Origin: Deltaproteobacteria bacterium
GTDB taxonomy: Bacteria > Myxococcota > Polyangia > Haliangiales > Haliangiaceae
Assembly (NCBI GenBank): GCA_018262455.1
Contig: JAGSPR010000369.1
Coordinates: 1-8,934, forward strand
Direction of reading: 5' to 3'
Length of the DNA stretch: 8,934 nt
The notes below the pieces were generated by a model. The model was not told where the DNA came from. It saw only the letters and a program-made list of their open reading frames with translations, and did not search any database. The position numbers and the translations under genes were made by a program. Each line of letters opens with the position of its first letter. Within the stretch, counting starts at the first letter, position 1. Of the stretch, positions 1-5,393 are shown piece after piece.

Positions 1-57
1 CATCGCAGGCATCCACCACTCCCATCCTGCCCTCGGTACGGGGCTAAGGAGCGATCC

Positions 58-1383
58 ATGTCGAACATCATCCTCGTCGGAGCCGTCGGGTTCCTTGGCG
101 CGCTCGTCCTGATCGCGATCATCATCTCGCGCATCATCTACATCTGCCCGCCGAACGAAGTGCTGATCTTCTCGGGCGGCCATCGCAAGATCGCCGGTGA
201 CGACGACAAGATCGTCGGTTATCGCGTCGTCCAGGGCGGGCGCGGGCTGCGCATCCCGCTGATCGAAGTCGTCGATCGGATGGACCTCACGAACATGATC
301 ATCGAGCTCCGGGTGCAGGGCGCGTACTCGCGCGGCGGCATCCCGCTCAACGTCCAGGGCGTCGCGAACGTGAAGGTCTCGAGCAAGACGATCCAGCTCG
401 CGAACGCGATCGAGCGCTTCCTGGGCATGACCCGCGAGCAGATCATGGCGACCGCGCGCGAGACGCTCGAGGGTAACCTGCGTGGCGTGCTCTCGACGCT
501 GACTCCGGAAGAGGTCAACCAGGATCGCGAGAAGTTCGCGGGCGAGCTGCTACACGAGGCCGATCACGACCTCGCGCGGCTCGGGCTCGAGCTCGACACC
601 TTGAAGATCCAGCACGTGTCCGACGACAAGGGCTACCTCGACTCGATCGGCCGCCGGCAGACCGCCGAGCTGCTCAAGAAGTCGCGGATCGCCGAGGCCG
701 ACAACCACGCGCTGTCGCAGGAGAACGCGGCGTCGAACTTCCAGAACCAGGAGATCGCGAAGGTCGATGCCGAGATCCAGACGGCACGCGCCGAAGGTGC
801 TCGCCGGATCGCCGAGGCGCAGACCCGCAAGGGCGCGCTGATCGCCGAGTCCAAGGGCCAGGTCCAGGCGCTCGCCGCGAAGGCGACCGCCGAGGTCCAG
901 GTCCAGCGAGCGCGGCTCGCGCAGGTCCGGTTCCAGCTGCTCGCCGACAAGGTGAAGCCGGCCGAGGCGAAGAAGGCGCAGATGGTCGCGCAGGCCAAGG
1001 GCAACGCGTCGAAGATCGTCGAGGAGGGCAAGGCGACCGCGATCGCGATCCGCTCGCTCGGAGCCACCTGGGCGAAGGCCGGCGACAGCGCGCGCCAGAT
1101 CTTCGTGGCGCAGAAGCTGTCGCGGCTCGTCGGCACGATGATGCAGACGGTCGGCGACATCAAGATCGACAAGGTCACGGTGATCGACAAGGAGCTCGCG
1201 AGCAACGGCGGCAACTTCGCGGTCAAGGCCGCGGTCACCTCGGAGCAGCTCAAGCAGCTGCTCGGCGTCGATGTCGCCCAGCTCGCGCAGAACCTCGCGG
1301 CTCGCCCCGGGCTGGCACCGCCTGCGATCCCGCGCCTGCGTCCGCCGACGCAGCCGGGTCAGGGGCCGAAGTCCGAGGGCTGA
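58..1383 (+). CDS. Flotillin-like SPFH/Band 7 membrane scaffold protein
   Basis: A 441-residue protein with an N-terminal membrane segment (about residues 4-29, very rich in I/L/V) followed directly by the flotillin-type PPNEVLIFSGG stretch (31-41). The SPFH domain runs to about residue 200. Residues 200-330 are a long Ala/Glu/Lys/Gln-rich heptad-like region, as in flotillins, where it drives oligomerisation. The C-terminus is a Pro-rich tail. Known flotillins (FloT/YuaG type) organise membrane microdomains and affect fluidity, signalling and secretion; that role here is inferred from family. The ATG is supported by an AAGGAG Shine-Dalgarno at 46-51, six bases upstream. Bacterial flotillins often sit beside an NfeD protein. 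None follows here, and the upstream side is outside the window. The next gene begins 68 bases downstream on the same strand and may be co-transcribed, but it has its own possible -10 element. Family assignment is secure; subfamily is not. Confidence 0.92.
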   Translation: MSNIILVGAVGFLGALVLIAIIISRIIYICPPNEVLIFSGGHRKIAGDDDKIVGYRVVQGGRGLRIPLIEVVDRMDLTNMIIELRVQGAYSRGGIPLNVQGVANVKVSSKTIQLANAIERFLGMTREQIMATARETLEGNLRGVLSTLTPEEVNQDREKFAGELLHEADHDLARLGLELDTLKIQHVSDDKGYLDSIGRRQTAELLKKSRIAEADNHALSQENAASNFQNQEIAKVDAEIQTARAEGARRIAEAQTRKGALIAESKGQVQALAAKATAEVQVQRARLAQVRFQLLADKVKPAEAKKAQMVAQAKGNASKIVEEGKATAIAIRSLGATWAKAGDSARQIFVAQKLSRLVGTMMQTVGDIKIDKVTVIDKELASNGGNFAVKAAVTSEQLKQLLGVDVAQLAQNLAARPGLAPPAIPRLRPPTQPGQGPKSEG

Positions 1384-1439
1384 GCTGGTCGAGCCCTGCG
1401 TCCTTTGGCCTTGCGGAGGCGAGCGCGCCTTGTAGGTTG

Positions 1440-1445
1440 TAGAGT
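1440..1445 (+). promoter_or_regulatory. Possible -10 element of a leaderless transcript
   Basis: The hexamer TAGAGT lies exactly six bases before the ATG at 1452. TANNNT with this spacing is the arrangement seen at leaderless genes in several GC-rich bacteria. No Shine-Dalgarno precedes this ATG, which fits. No convincing -35 box is visible at the usual distance, so this is inference from motif and spacing only. Confidence 0.35.
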
Positions 1446-1451
1446 CGCCTG

Positions 1452-1982
1452 ATGACGAGCCTGGCGCGGGTGCAGGCGGTGCTGCGCGGTGAGCGCGTGC
1501 CGCTCGACGACGGCGCCACGAAGGTCCTCCACTTCATGATCAAGGACCCGCCCGGCTGCGACGTCTGGATCACGGCCGACCAGCTCGTCATGCAGTTCGG
1601 GCCGCACAGCGCGAACCACGCCTACCTCCCCGAGCTCGCACCGGCGATCGTCAGCTGGCTGCTCGAGAGCGCGCCAACCGGGTATCTTCCCGCGGGCACA
1701 CTGCCCTACTGGGGCGGCATGCCGAAGCGCTGGTCCTACGGTCCGTGCGGCGTGTGGATCGATCCAGGGTCCGATCGGGTAGCGATCATGATCCGCGACG
1801 CGAGCCACCGCGATGTCCTCGATCGCACGCCTCTCCCGTTGCCGCCCCCGATCGAGGCCGCGCCCGAATTCGTCTCTGGGGCGCACCCGTGCCCGCACTG
1901 CGGCGTGGTGCCCGACCGCTACCGCAAGCTGCCGGATGGCGCGCTCGTCTGCCTGGCGTGCGGCGCCTCGTCGGGCGGGTGA
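1452..1982 (+). CDS. Hypothetical protein with C-terminal zinc ribbon
   Basis: A 176-residue protein I do not recognise by name. The last 30 residues carry two CxxC pairs, C147/C150 (CPHCG) and C167/C170 (CLACG), separated by 16 residues. This is a typical zinc-ribbon knuckle pair, so zinc binding is likely. The first 140 residues are globular, with many Trp, Tyr and Pro (for example a GTLPYWGGMPKRWSYGPCG stretch near the middle) and no membrane segment or signal peptide, so the protein is probably cytoplasmic. The ATG lacks a Shine-Dalgarno and may be translated leaderlessly. Codon third positions are G/C-rich throughout, which supports this frame over the overlapping open frames. The stop codon (1980-1982) directly abuts the stop of the convergent gene. 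Function unknown; zinc ribbons may contact nucleic acid or protein, but nothing here decides which. Confidence 0.8.
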   Translation: MTSLARVQAVLRGERVPLDDGATKVLHFMIKDPPGCDVWITADQLVMQFGPHSANHAYLPELAPAIVSWLLESAPTGYLPAGTLPYWGGMPKRWSYGPCGVWIDPGSDRVAIMIRDASHRDVLDRTPLPLPPPIEAAPEFVSGAHPCPHCGVVPDRYRKLPDGALVCLACGASSGG

Positions 1983-1985
1983 TCA
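1980..1985. other. Abutting stop codons of convergent genes in a TGATCA palindrome
   Basis: TGA at 1980-1982 ends the zinc-ribbon gene on the plus strand. The next three bases, TCA at 1983-1985, are the complement of the TGA that ends the minus-strand gene. There are no intergenic bases, and any terminator for either gene must lie inside the other's coding sequence. Confidence 0.9.
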
Positions 1986-3017
1986 GAGGCTCAGGCCGAC
2001 GCGCCGACGCGCCGTCAGACAGTGCTCGCCGCCGAGCGTGAAGTCCCGGCACGTCTTCGGGCGATCGTCGTAGATGACGCAGTGATAGCGGGTGATCTGG
2101 CCTGCCTCGGCACAGCCGCCCGCGAGCGCGGCGCAGCGATCGCCGGTGCGCTTGAGCTCGAGGTAGGTGCCGCGATCGACGATGTACGTCGGCTGCGCCT
2201 TCACCGCGGGATCGCGCGGCGTGACCTCGACCGAGTGATACGCGGCGCGGCAGCAGGCGCCGCAGGTCTGGCAGTCGAGCGCGGCCTCGTAGCGCTCGCA
2301 CGCGCGCCACGTGTCGTCGAGCCTCGCCTCGGCCTGACGGCAGCGCGGACCTCCACGTTGCTCGAAGCGCCACGCGCAGGTTCCGCAGCTCGCGTCGGAG
2401 GCTCCGGCCGGGAGCCCGGTCGGATGACGCGCCGGCGGCGCCTCGACGGTGAGCCACAGCGGCTGCGTGCCCGGCGTGGGTGCAGCGAACTTCGCGGCGT
2501 CAGCGGCGATCCGCGCGGTTGCCGCGAGCGCCTCGGCGAGCACGGGCGCCCAGGGCGGATGTTCGGCGCGACGCAGCCCCGCGATCGCGGCCTGAACGGA
2601 TGGATCGGTGCGATCGGCGAGCACGTCTCCCGACAACCGATCCCAGAAGGCGCGGAAGTCGGTGGTCGGCGCGAACACGGTGCGCAGGCCGTGGCGGCCG
2701 GTGAGCAGCCATTGGACTCGCAGGCATGCGTGCTCGCGCCAGTCGTGGTCGGGACCGGTGTTGTCCATGCCCCAGTCGGGGCGCGTGAACGAGTCCTCGC
2801 CCTCGACGAGCGAGTGGCAGAGCTCGTGGAAGATCATCTGCGCGAGGCTGTCGTCGGGGTCGAGCGCATCGTCGGTGGCGATCGCGAGCGTGCCGCGGCC
2901 ATCGGTGGCGGCGTAGGCATCCGGTGTGCGTTCGATCCGCAGCCCGATCCGCCTGGCCGCACCGAGCCAGACCTGCGCGAGCGGGTCGACGTAGCGGTGC
3001 TGGACTTGCCGTGCCAC
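1983..3017 (-). CDS. HExxH metallopeptidase-like region fused to YkgJ-type cysteine-cluster domain
   Basis: A 344-residue protein with three parts. Residues 1-130 contain MIFHELCHSL, an HExxH zinc motif (H64, E65, H68), followed by acidic residues at 72-75 and a His/Glu-rich stretch near 93-100 that could supply a third ligand. This resembles a small zincin peptidase. A middle motif has C211, C214, C226 and C240. The C-terminal 100 residues hold CxxCGACC (C249, C252, C255, C256) plus C295, C302, C313, C323 and C333, matching the YkgJ/CxxCxxCC zinc- or iron-chelating family (PF03692 type). The start is GTG at 3017; an in-frame TAA four codons upstream rules out an earlier start, and no Shine-Dalgarno is visible. 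No signal peptide or membrane segment is seen. YkgJ proteins are poorly understood. Here the cysteine clusters may bind Fe-S or zinc, and the N-terminal part may be a protease. Domain identities are likely; substrate and role are unknown. Confidence 0.87.
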   Translation of the reverse strand: MARQVQHRYVDPLAQVWLGAARRIGLRIERTPDAYAATDGRGTLAIATDDALDPDDSLAQMIFHELCHSLVEGEDSFTRPDWGMDNTGPDHDWREHACLRVQWLLTGRHGLRTVFAPTTDFRAFWDRLSGDVLADRTDPSVQAAIAGLRRAEHPPWAPVLAEALAATARIAADAAKFAAPTPGTQPLWLTVEAPPARHPTGLPAGASDASCGTCAWRFEQRGGPRCRQAEARLDDTWRACERYEAALDCQTCGACCRAAYHSVEVTPRDPAVKAQPTYIVDRGTYLELKRTGDRCAALAGGCAEAGQITRYHCVIYDDRPKTCRDFTLGGEHCLTARRRVGLSL

Positions 3018-3032
3018 GTCACGCGTTTATCA

Positions 3033-3074
3033 CAGCACGGCACACCCAGCACGCCACGCCCAGCACGGCACGCC
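3033..3074. repeat. Three tandem copies of a 14-bp repeat
   Basis: Units at 3033-3046, 3047-3060 and 3061-3074. The consensus is CAGCACGGCACGCC; unit 1 has one change (G to A at position 12) and unit 2 has one (G to C at position 8). The array lies in the 130-bp spacer between the divergent genes starting at 3017 (minus) and 3148 (plus). It could be slippage-generated or hold repeated protein-binding sites upstream of both genes. Confidence 0.85.
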
Positions 3075-3075
3075 T

Positions 3076-3090
3076 GGTGCGGCGAGCACC
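3076..3090. repeat. Short inverted repeat beside the 14-bp array
   Basis: GGTGC (3076-3080) and GCACC (3086-3090) form a perfect 5-bp stem with a 5-base loop. The palindrome ACACGTGT lies at 3092-3099 just after it. There is no T-run, so this is not an intrinsic terminator. Its place between two divergent starts makes an operator possible but unproven. Confidence 0.4.
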
Positions 3091-3136
3091 GACACGTGTG
3101 AGCGAGGAAAACTTGCGAGCGCGCGACGGTCGGCAC

Positions 3137-3142
3137 AAGGTG
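3137..3142 (+). promoter_or_regulatory. Shine-Dalgarno of the 58-codon gene
   Basis: AAGGTG ends five bases before the ATG at 3148. It matters because it supports a gene too short to be accepted on length alone. Confidence 0.65.
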
Positions 3143-3147
3143 AAACC

Positions 3148-3324
3148 ATGAGGGGGGACATCGCGCTGGTCGGCTTCGTGCTGACCGCGGAGGAGTGGCA
3201 AGCGCTCGATCCGCTGTCGCGGGCGCAGCTGCTCGAGGCGGCGTTCCAGCGGGAGGCTCCATGGATCATGGCGCCGCTCGCCGAGCTGCTGTCACAACCG
3301 CGCGTCGACGACGAGCCGCGCTAG
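3148..3324 (+). CDS. Small 58-residue protein, unknown function
   Basis: ATG at 3148, stop TAG at 3322-3324. About 52 of 58 codons end in G or C, matching the neighbouring genes, and a good Shine-Dalgarno (AAGGTG) lies five bases upstream. Together these argue for a genuine gene. The protein starts with a short hydrophobic stretch (residues 5-12, IALVGFVL). This is followed by an acidic, Leu/Ala-rich helical region containing LTAEEWQALDPLSRAQLLEA (12-31), then PWIMAPLAELL (38-48) and a polar tail. The pattern suggests two or three amphipathic helices. There are no cysteines and no known motif. It is probably a small soluble helical protein. It is divergent from the peptidase/YkgJ gene and convergent with ogt, with whose stop codon it overlaps. 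I do not recognise a family and assign no function. Confidence 0.6.
   Translation: MRGDIALVGFVLTAEEWQALDPLSRAQLLEAAFQREAPWIMAPLAELLSQPRVDDEPR
3321..3324. other. Shared CTAG stop palindrome of convergent genes
   Basis: TAG at 3322-3324 stops the 58-codon gene on the plus strand. CTA at 3321-3323 is the TAG stop of ogt on the minus strand. The two stop codons overlap by two bases. Confidence 0.8.
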
Positions 3325-3851
3325 ACGACGAACGAGGTCTGCGAGCAGGGCACGAAGCGGCGCTCGTGGTCGAGTAACCAGCGCTTCGCGGCCATCCCGC
3401 CGGCGTAGCCGGTGAGCGCGCCGGTCGCGCCGATCACGCGATGACACGGCACGATGATCGCGATCGGGTTCCTGCCATTCGCGGCGCCGACCGCTCGGCT
3501 CGCGGTCGGCTGGCCGATCGACCGAGCAAGCTGTCCGTAGCTGCGGGTCTCGCCGAACGGGATCGCCACGAGCGCGCGCCACACGAGCTCCTGGAACTCG
3601 CTGCCCCGCGGCGCGACCGGGAGGTCGAACGCGCGGCGGTCACCGGCGAAGTACTCGGCGAGCTGGGTTGCCACGCGGTCGAGCAGCGGAGTGGTCTGGC
3701 CGGAGGCGCGACCGCTGTCCGCGGCATCGGAGGCGCGGCCGCCGTCCGCGGGTGTTGGCTCCGACGGCAAGTACACCCCGGCGAGCTCGCCGTCGCGCTC
3801 GAGGAGTCGGAGCGGCCCGAGCGGTGACTCGATCGTGATCATCTTGAGCAT
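3321..3851 (-). CDS. ogt: Methylated-DNA--protein-cysteine S-methyltransferase (O6-alkylguanine repair)
   Basis: A 176-residue suicide repair protein. It transfers alkyl groups from O6-alkylguanine (and O4-alkylthymine) in DNA to its own cysteine. The active-site IVPCHRVIG motif is present with acceptor C136. Other family features are a conserved tyrosine (Y105, in GETRSYGQLA), the RAVGAANGRNP segment with the arginine finger (R119) and Asn hinge (N128), and the GYAGGMAAKRWLLDHE helix after the active site. The N-terminal ribonuclease-H-like domain is residues 1-80. It contains an unusual low-complexity insert (36-52) encoded by a 27-bp tandem duplication. Start chosen at ATG 3851 because GGGAGG lies five bases upstream; an alternative in-frame ATG is at 3842. 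It lies downstream of, and overlaps, the Ada-AlkA fusion gene, so translational coupling and co-induction by alkylation damage are likely. M. tuberculosis has the same alkA-ogt order. Identity is secure. Confidence 0.95.
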   Translation of the reverse strand: MLKMITIESPLGPLRLLERDGELAGVYLPSEPTPADGGRASDAADSGRASGQTTPLLDRVATQLAEYFAGDRRAFDLPVAPRGSEFQELVWRALVAIPFGETRSYGQLARSIGQPTASRAVGAANGRNPIAIIVPCHRVIGATGALTGYAGGMAAKRWLLDHERRFVPCSQTSFVV

Positions 3852-5283
3852 CGGATCCTCCCAGCGAAGTCCACAGGTGCATCACGGCGTACGAACGAAA
3901 TGGCCGCCACGCCTCGGCACGCGTTTCGGCCTGCCGTGGGCCGGCGCCGATCGCCTTGCGAATGCCGAGATCGGCGGCGGGAAACGCGTCGGGCAGGTGC
4001 AGGGCACGCATCGCGAGGTAGTGCGCGGTCCAGGGCCCGATGCCGGGCAGCGCGGTGGCCTCGACGACGAACCGCTCGAGATCTCGGCCATCGAGCCGGA
4101 GCCCCCCTGCGGCGACGGCGCTCGCGAGCCCGTGGAGCGCCGCGGCGCGCGCGCTCGGCAACCCGATCTTCGCGATCGCGGCGCTGCCCGCGGCGACCAC
4201 CTCGGCGGCCGTGGGGAACCGGTGCGTGAGCCCCGCGCCGCCGTCATGCCGAGCGCCGAACGCCGCGGTGAACCGGCCCGCGAGCGTGGTCGCGGCTGCG
4301 ACCGAGATCTGCTGGCCGAGCATCGCACGCACGGCGGCCTCGAACGGATCGATCGCACCGGGCAGTCGCAGGCCAGGCCGCGCCGCGACGAGTGGCGCGA
4401 GCATGCGATCGCGCTTCAGCACGCGTCCGATCACATCGGGCCGCGCATCGAGATCGAACAGCCGGCGCGCGCGCGCGACCAGCGGCATCAGCACCGGGAC
4501 GAGCACCGGGCCCACCGCCAGCACGAGCGCGTCGCGATCGCGGGCGCGGCGCACCTCGATCGCCCCGACCACGCCATCGACGTGAACGACCCGGCGGTAC
4601 ACGCCGGTGGCGAGCTCGACGACCTCGACGCCCGGGATCGCGCGGGCCGCGAGGAACCGGAGCACGTGCTGCCAGTCGTACGGCGCGCGGAAGTCGAGGC
4701 GCAGCGCGAGCTCGCCCGCTCGCTCCCCGGCGTGCACGCGGCGCAGCCGTGAGGGCGAGCTCCCCATGACCTCGGCGAACACCGCGTTGAACCGGCGCAC
4801 ACTCCGAAACCCGGCGGCGAACGCGATCTCGGTGAGCGAGAGCCCGGTGTCCTGCAGCAGCTGCTTGCCAAGCCCGAGCCGGCGGGTCTGCGCGAGCGCG
4901 ACCGGGGAAACTCCGAGGCGGGCCTCGGTGGCGCGCCGCAGGTGGCGGGCGGACACCCCGAGCGCTGCCGCGAGGTCGTCGACGGAGCCGTCGTTCAGCG
5001 CGCCCTCTGCGATCCGGGCCGCCGCCGCGGCGACGAGCTGATCGACCGCATCGACCTCGGCGTTTCCCGGTGCGAGCTCGGGCCGGCAGCGGAAGCACGC
5101 GCGAAATCCTGCCGCCTCGGCCTGCGCCGCGCTCGCGTAGAACGAGCAGCGCGTCCGGCCCGGGGTCCGCGCGGGGCAGATCGGCCGACAGTAGATCCCG
5201 GTCGTGGACACGGCGACGAAGAACACGCCGTCGAACCGCGGGTCACGCGTGACGAGGGCGTCGTAGCGAGCTTCGTCGTTCAC
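3640..5283 (-). CDS. alkA: Ada-type regulator / AlkA 3-methyladenine DNA glycosylase fusion
   Basis: A 547-codon frame. Residues 10-72 are the Ada N-terminal domain: C32 and C36 (GIYCRPICPA) and C63 and C66 (ACFRCRPE) bind zinc, and C32 is the expected methyl acceptor from phosphotriesters. Residues 83-183 form an AraC-type double HTH. Residues 190-475 are AlkA: an N-terminal beta domain, LGQQIS, the helix-hairpin-helix LPGIGPWTAHYLAMR (412-426), and the catalytic Asp438 in FPAADLGIRKA. The protein removes alkylated bases and should activate its own operon once methylated. The start is GTG 5283, where homology begins; the frame is open upstream to 5493 but would run into the divergent gene. 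Oddity: after HLWTSL (469-474) the frame continues 70 residues, Arg-rich, inside ogt in another frame to TGA at 3640. Relatives normally end near HLW. One extra base in the GGG at 3860-3862 would instead end it at TGA 3841-3839. The M. tuberculosis homologue (Rv1317c) is also followed by ogt. Confidence 0.9.
   Translation of the reverse strand: MNDEARYDALVTRDPRFDGVFFVAVSTTGIYCRPICPARTPGRTRCSFYASAAQAEAAGFRACFRCRPELAPGNAEVDAVDQLVAAAAARIAEGALNDGSVDDLAAALGVSARHLRRATEARLGVSPVALAQTRRLGLGKQLLQDTGLSLTEIAFAAGFRSVRRFNAVFAEVMGSSPSRLRRVHAGERAGELALRLDFRAPYDWQHVLRFLAARAIPGVEVVELATGVYRRVVHVDGVVGAIEVRRARDRDALVLAVGPVLVPVLMPLVARARRLFDLDARPDVIGRVLKRDRMLAPLVAARPGLRLPGAIDPFEAAVRAMLGQQISVAAATTLAGRFTAAFGARHDGGAGLTHRFPTAAEVVAAGSAAIAKIGLPSARAAALHGLASAVAAGGLRLDGRDLERFVVEATALPGIGPWTAHYLAMRALHLPDAFPAADLGIRKAIGAGPRQAETRAEAWRPFRSYAVMHLWTSLGGSDAQDDHDRVTARAAPTPRARRRARRGVLAVGANTRGRRPRLRCRGQRSRLRPDHSAARPRGNPARRVLRR
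3702..3751. repeat. 27-bp tandem duplication inside ogt
   Basis: Two 23-bp copies (3702-3724 and 3729-3751) differ at two positions and are separated by CATC, giving a 27-bp period, or nine codons. In Ogt it encodes a repeated Ala/Asp/Gly-Arg-Ala-Ser unit, with GRAS at 38-41 and again at 47-50. It lies in the linker between the N-terminal and catalytic domains, where length changes are usually tolerated. Confidence 0.85.
3857..3862 (-). promoter_or_regulatory. Shine-Dalgarno of ogt, inside the end of ada-alkA
   Basis: Read on the minus strand, GGGAGG is followed by five bases and then ATG (3851). It decides the ogt start in favour of 3851 over 3842. It lies within the last expected codons of the upstream gene, which points to coupled translation. 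Confidence 0.7.
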
Positions 5284-5341
5284 GATCCCGGGGTACCACG
5301 CAGTGGAAGCTGGGACTGGCCGTTTCCGGACGGGGCAGCAA

Positions 5342-5380
5342 CACCAGGATCTCGTGCTCCGCGCCGAGCACACACTGGTG
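5342..5380. promoter_or_regulatory. Nested inverted repeats in the ada-alkA / divergent gene spacer
   Basis: The inner dyad is GTGCTC (5354-5359), six bases, then GAGCAC (5366-5371). The outer arms are CACCAG (5342-5347) and CTGGTG (5375-5380). Both pairs are perfect. They lie in the 110-bp spacer between the starts at 5283 (minus) and 5394 (plus), so they could be an operator, for example for the AraC-type Ada-AlkA product. In RNA they could also form a hairpin. I see no clear match to the E. coli Ada box. Function is inferred from position only. Confidence 0.45.
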
Positions 5381-5381
5381 C

Positions 5382-5387
5382 TACGGT
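5382..5387 (+). promoter_or_regulatory. Possible -10 element of a leaderless transcript
   Basis: TACGGT ends six bases before the GTG at 5394, the same TANNNT-N6-start geometry seen at 1440-1452. The start has no Shine-Dalgarno. It lies immediately after the nested inverted repeats, so a protein bound there could control it. No -35 box is clear. Confidence 0.35.
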
Positions 5388-5393
5388 CTCGCC

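Noticed and set aside
1384..1451. Intrinsic terminator after the flotillin gene
   Set aside because: No convincing stem-loop with a T-run is visible in the 68 bases.
2022..3101. Long plus-strand open frame opposite the YkgJ-fusion gene
   Set aside because: The minus-strand frame has HExxH and CxxCGxCC motifs. The plus-strand product has none and shows the composition of a shadow frame.
3691..4752. Plus-strand open frame opposite ada-alkA
   Set aside because: It is rich in Arg, Gly and Glu with no domain. The opposite strand carries clear AlkA and AraC motifs.
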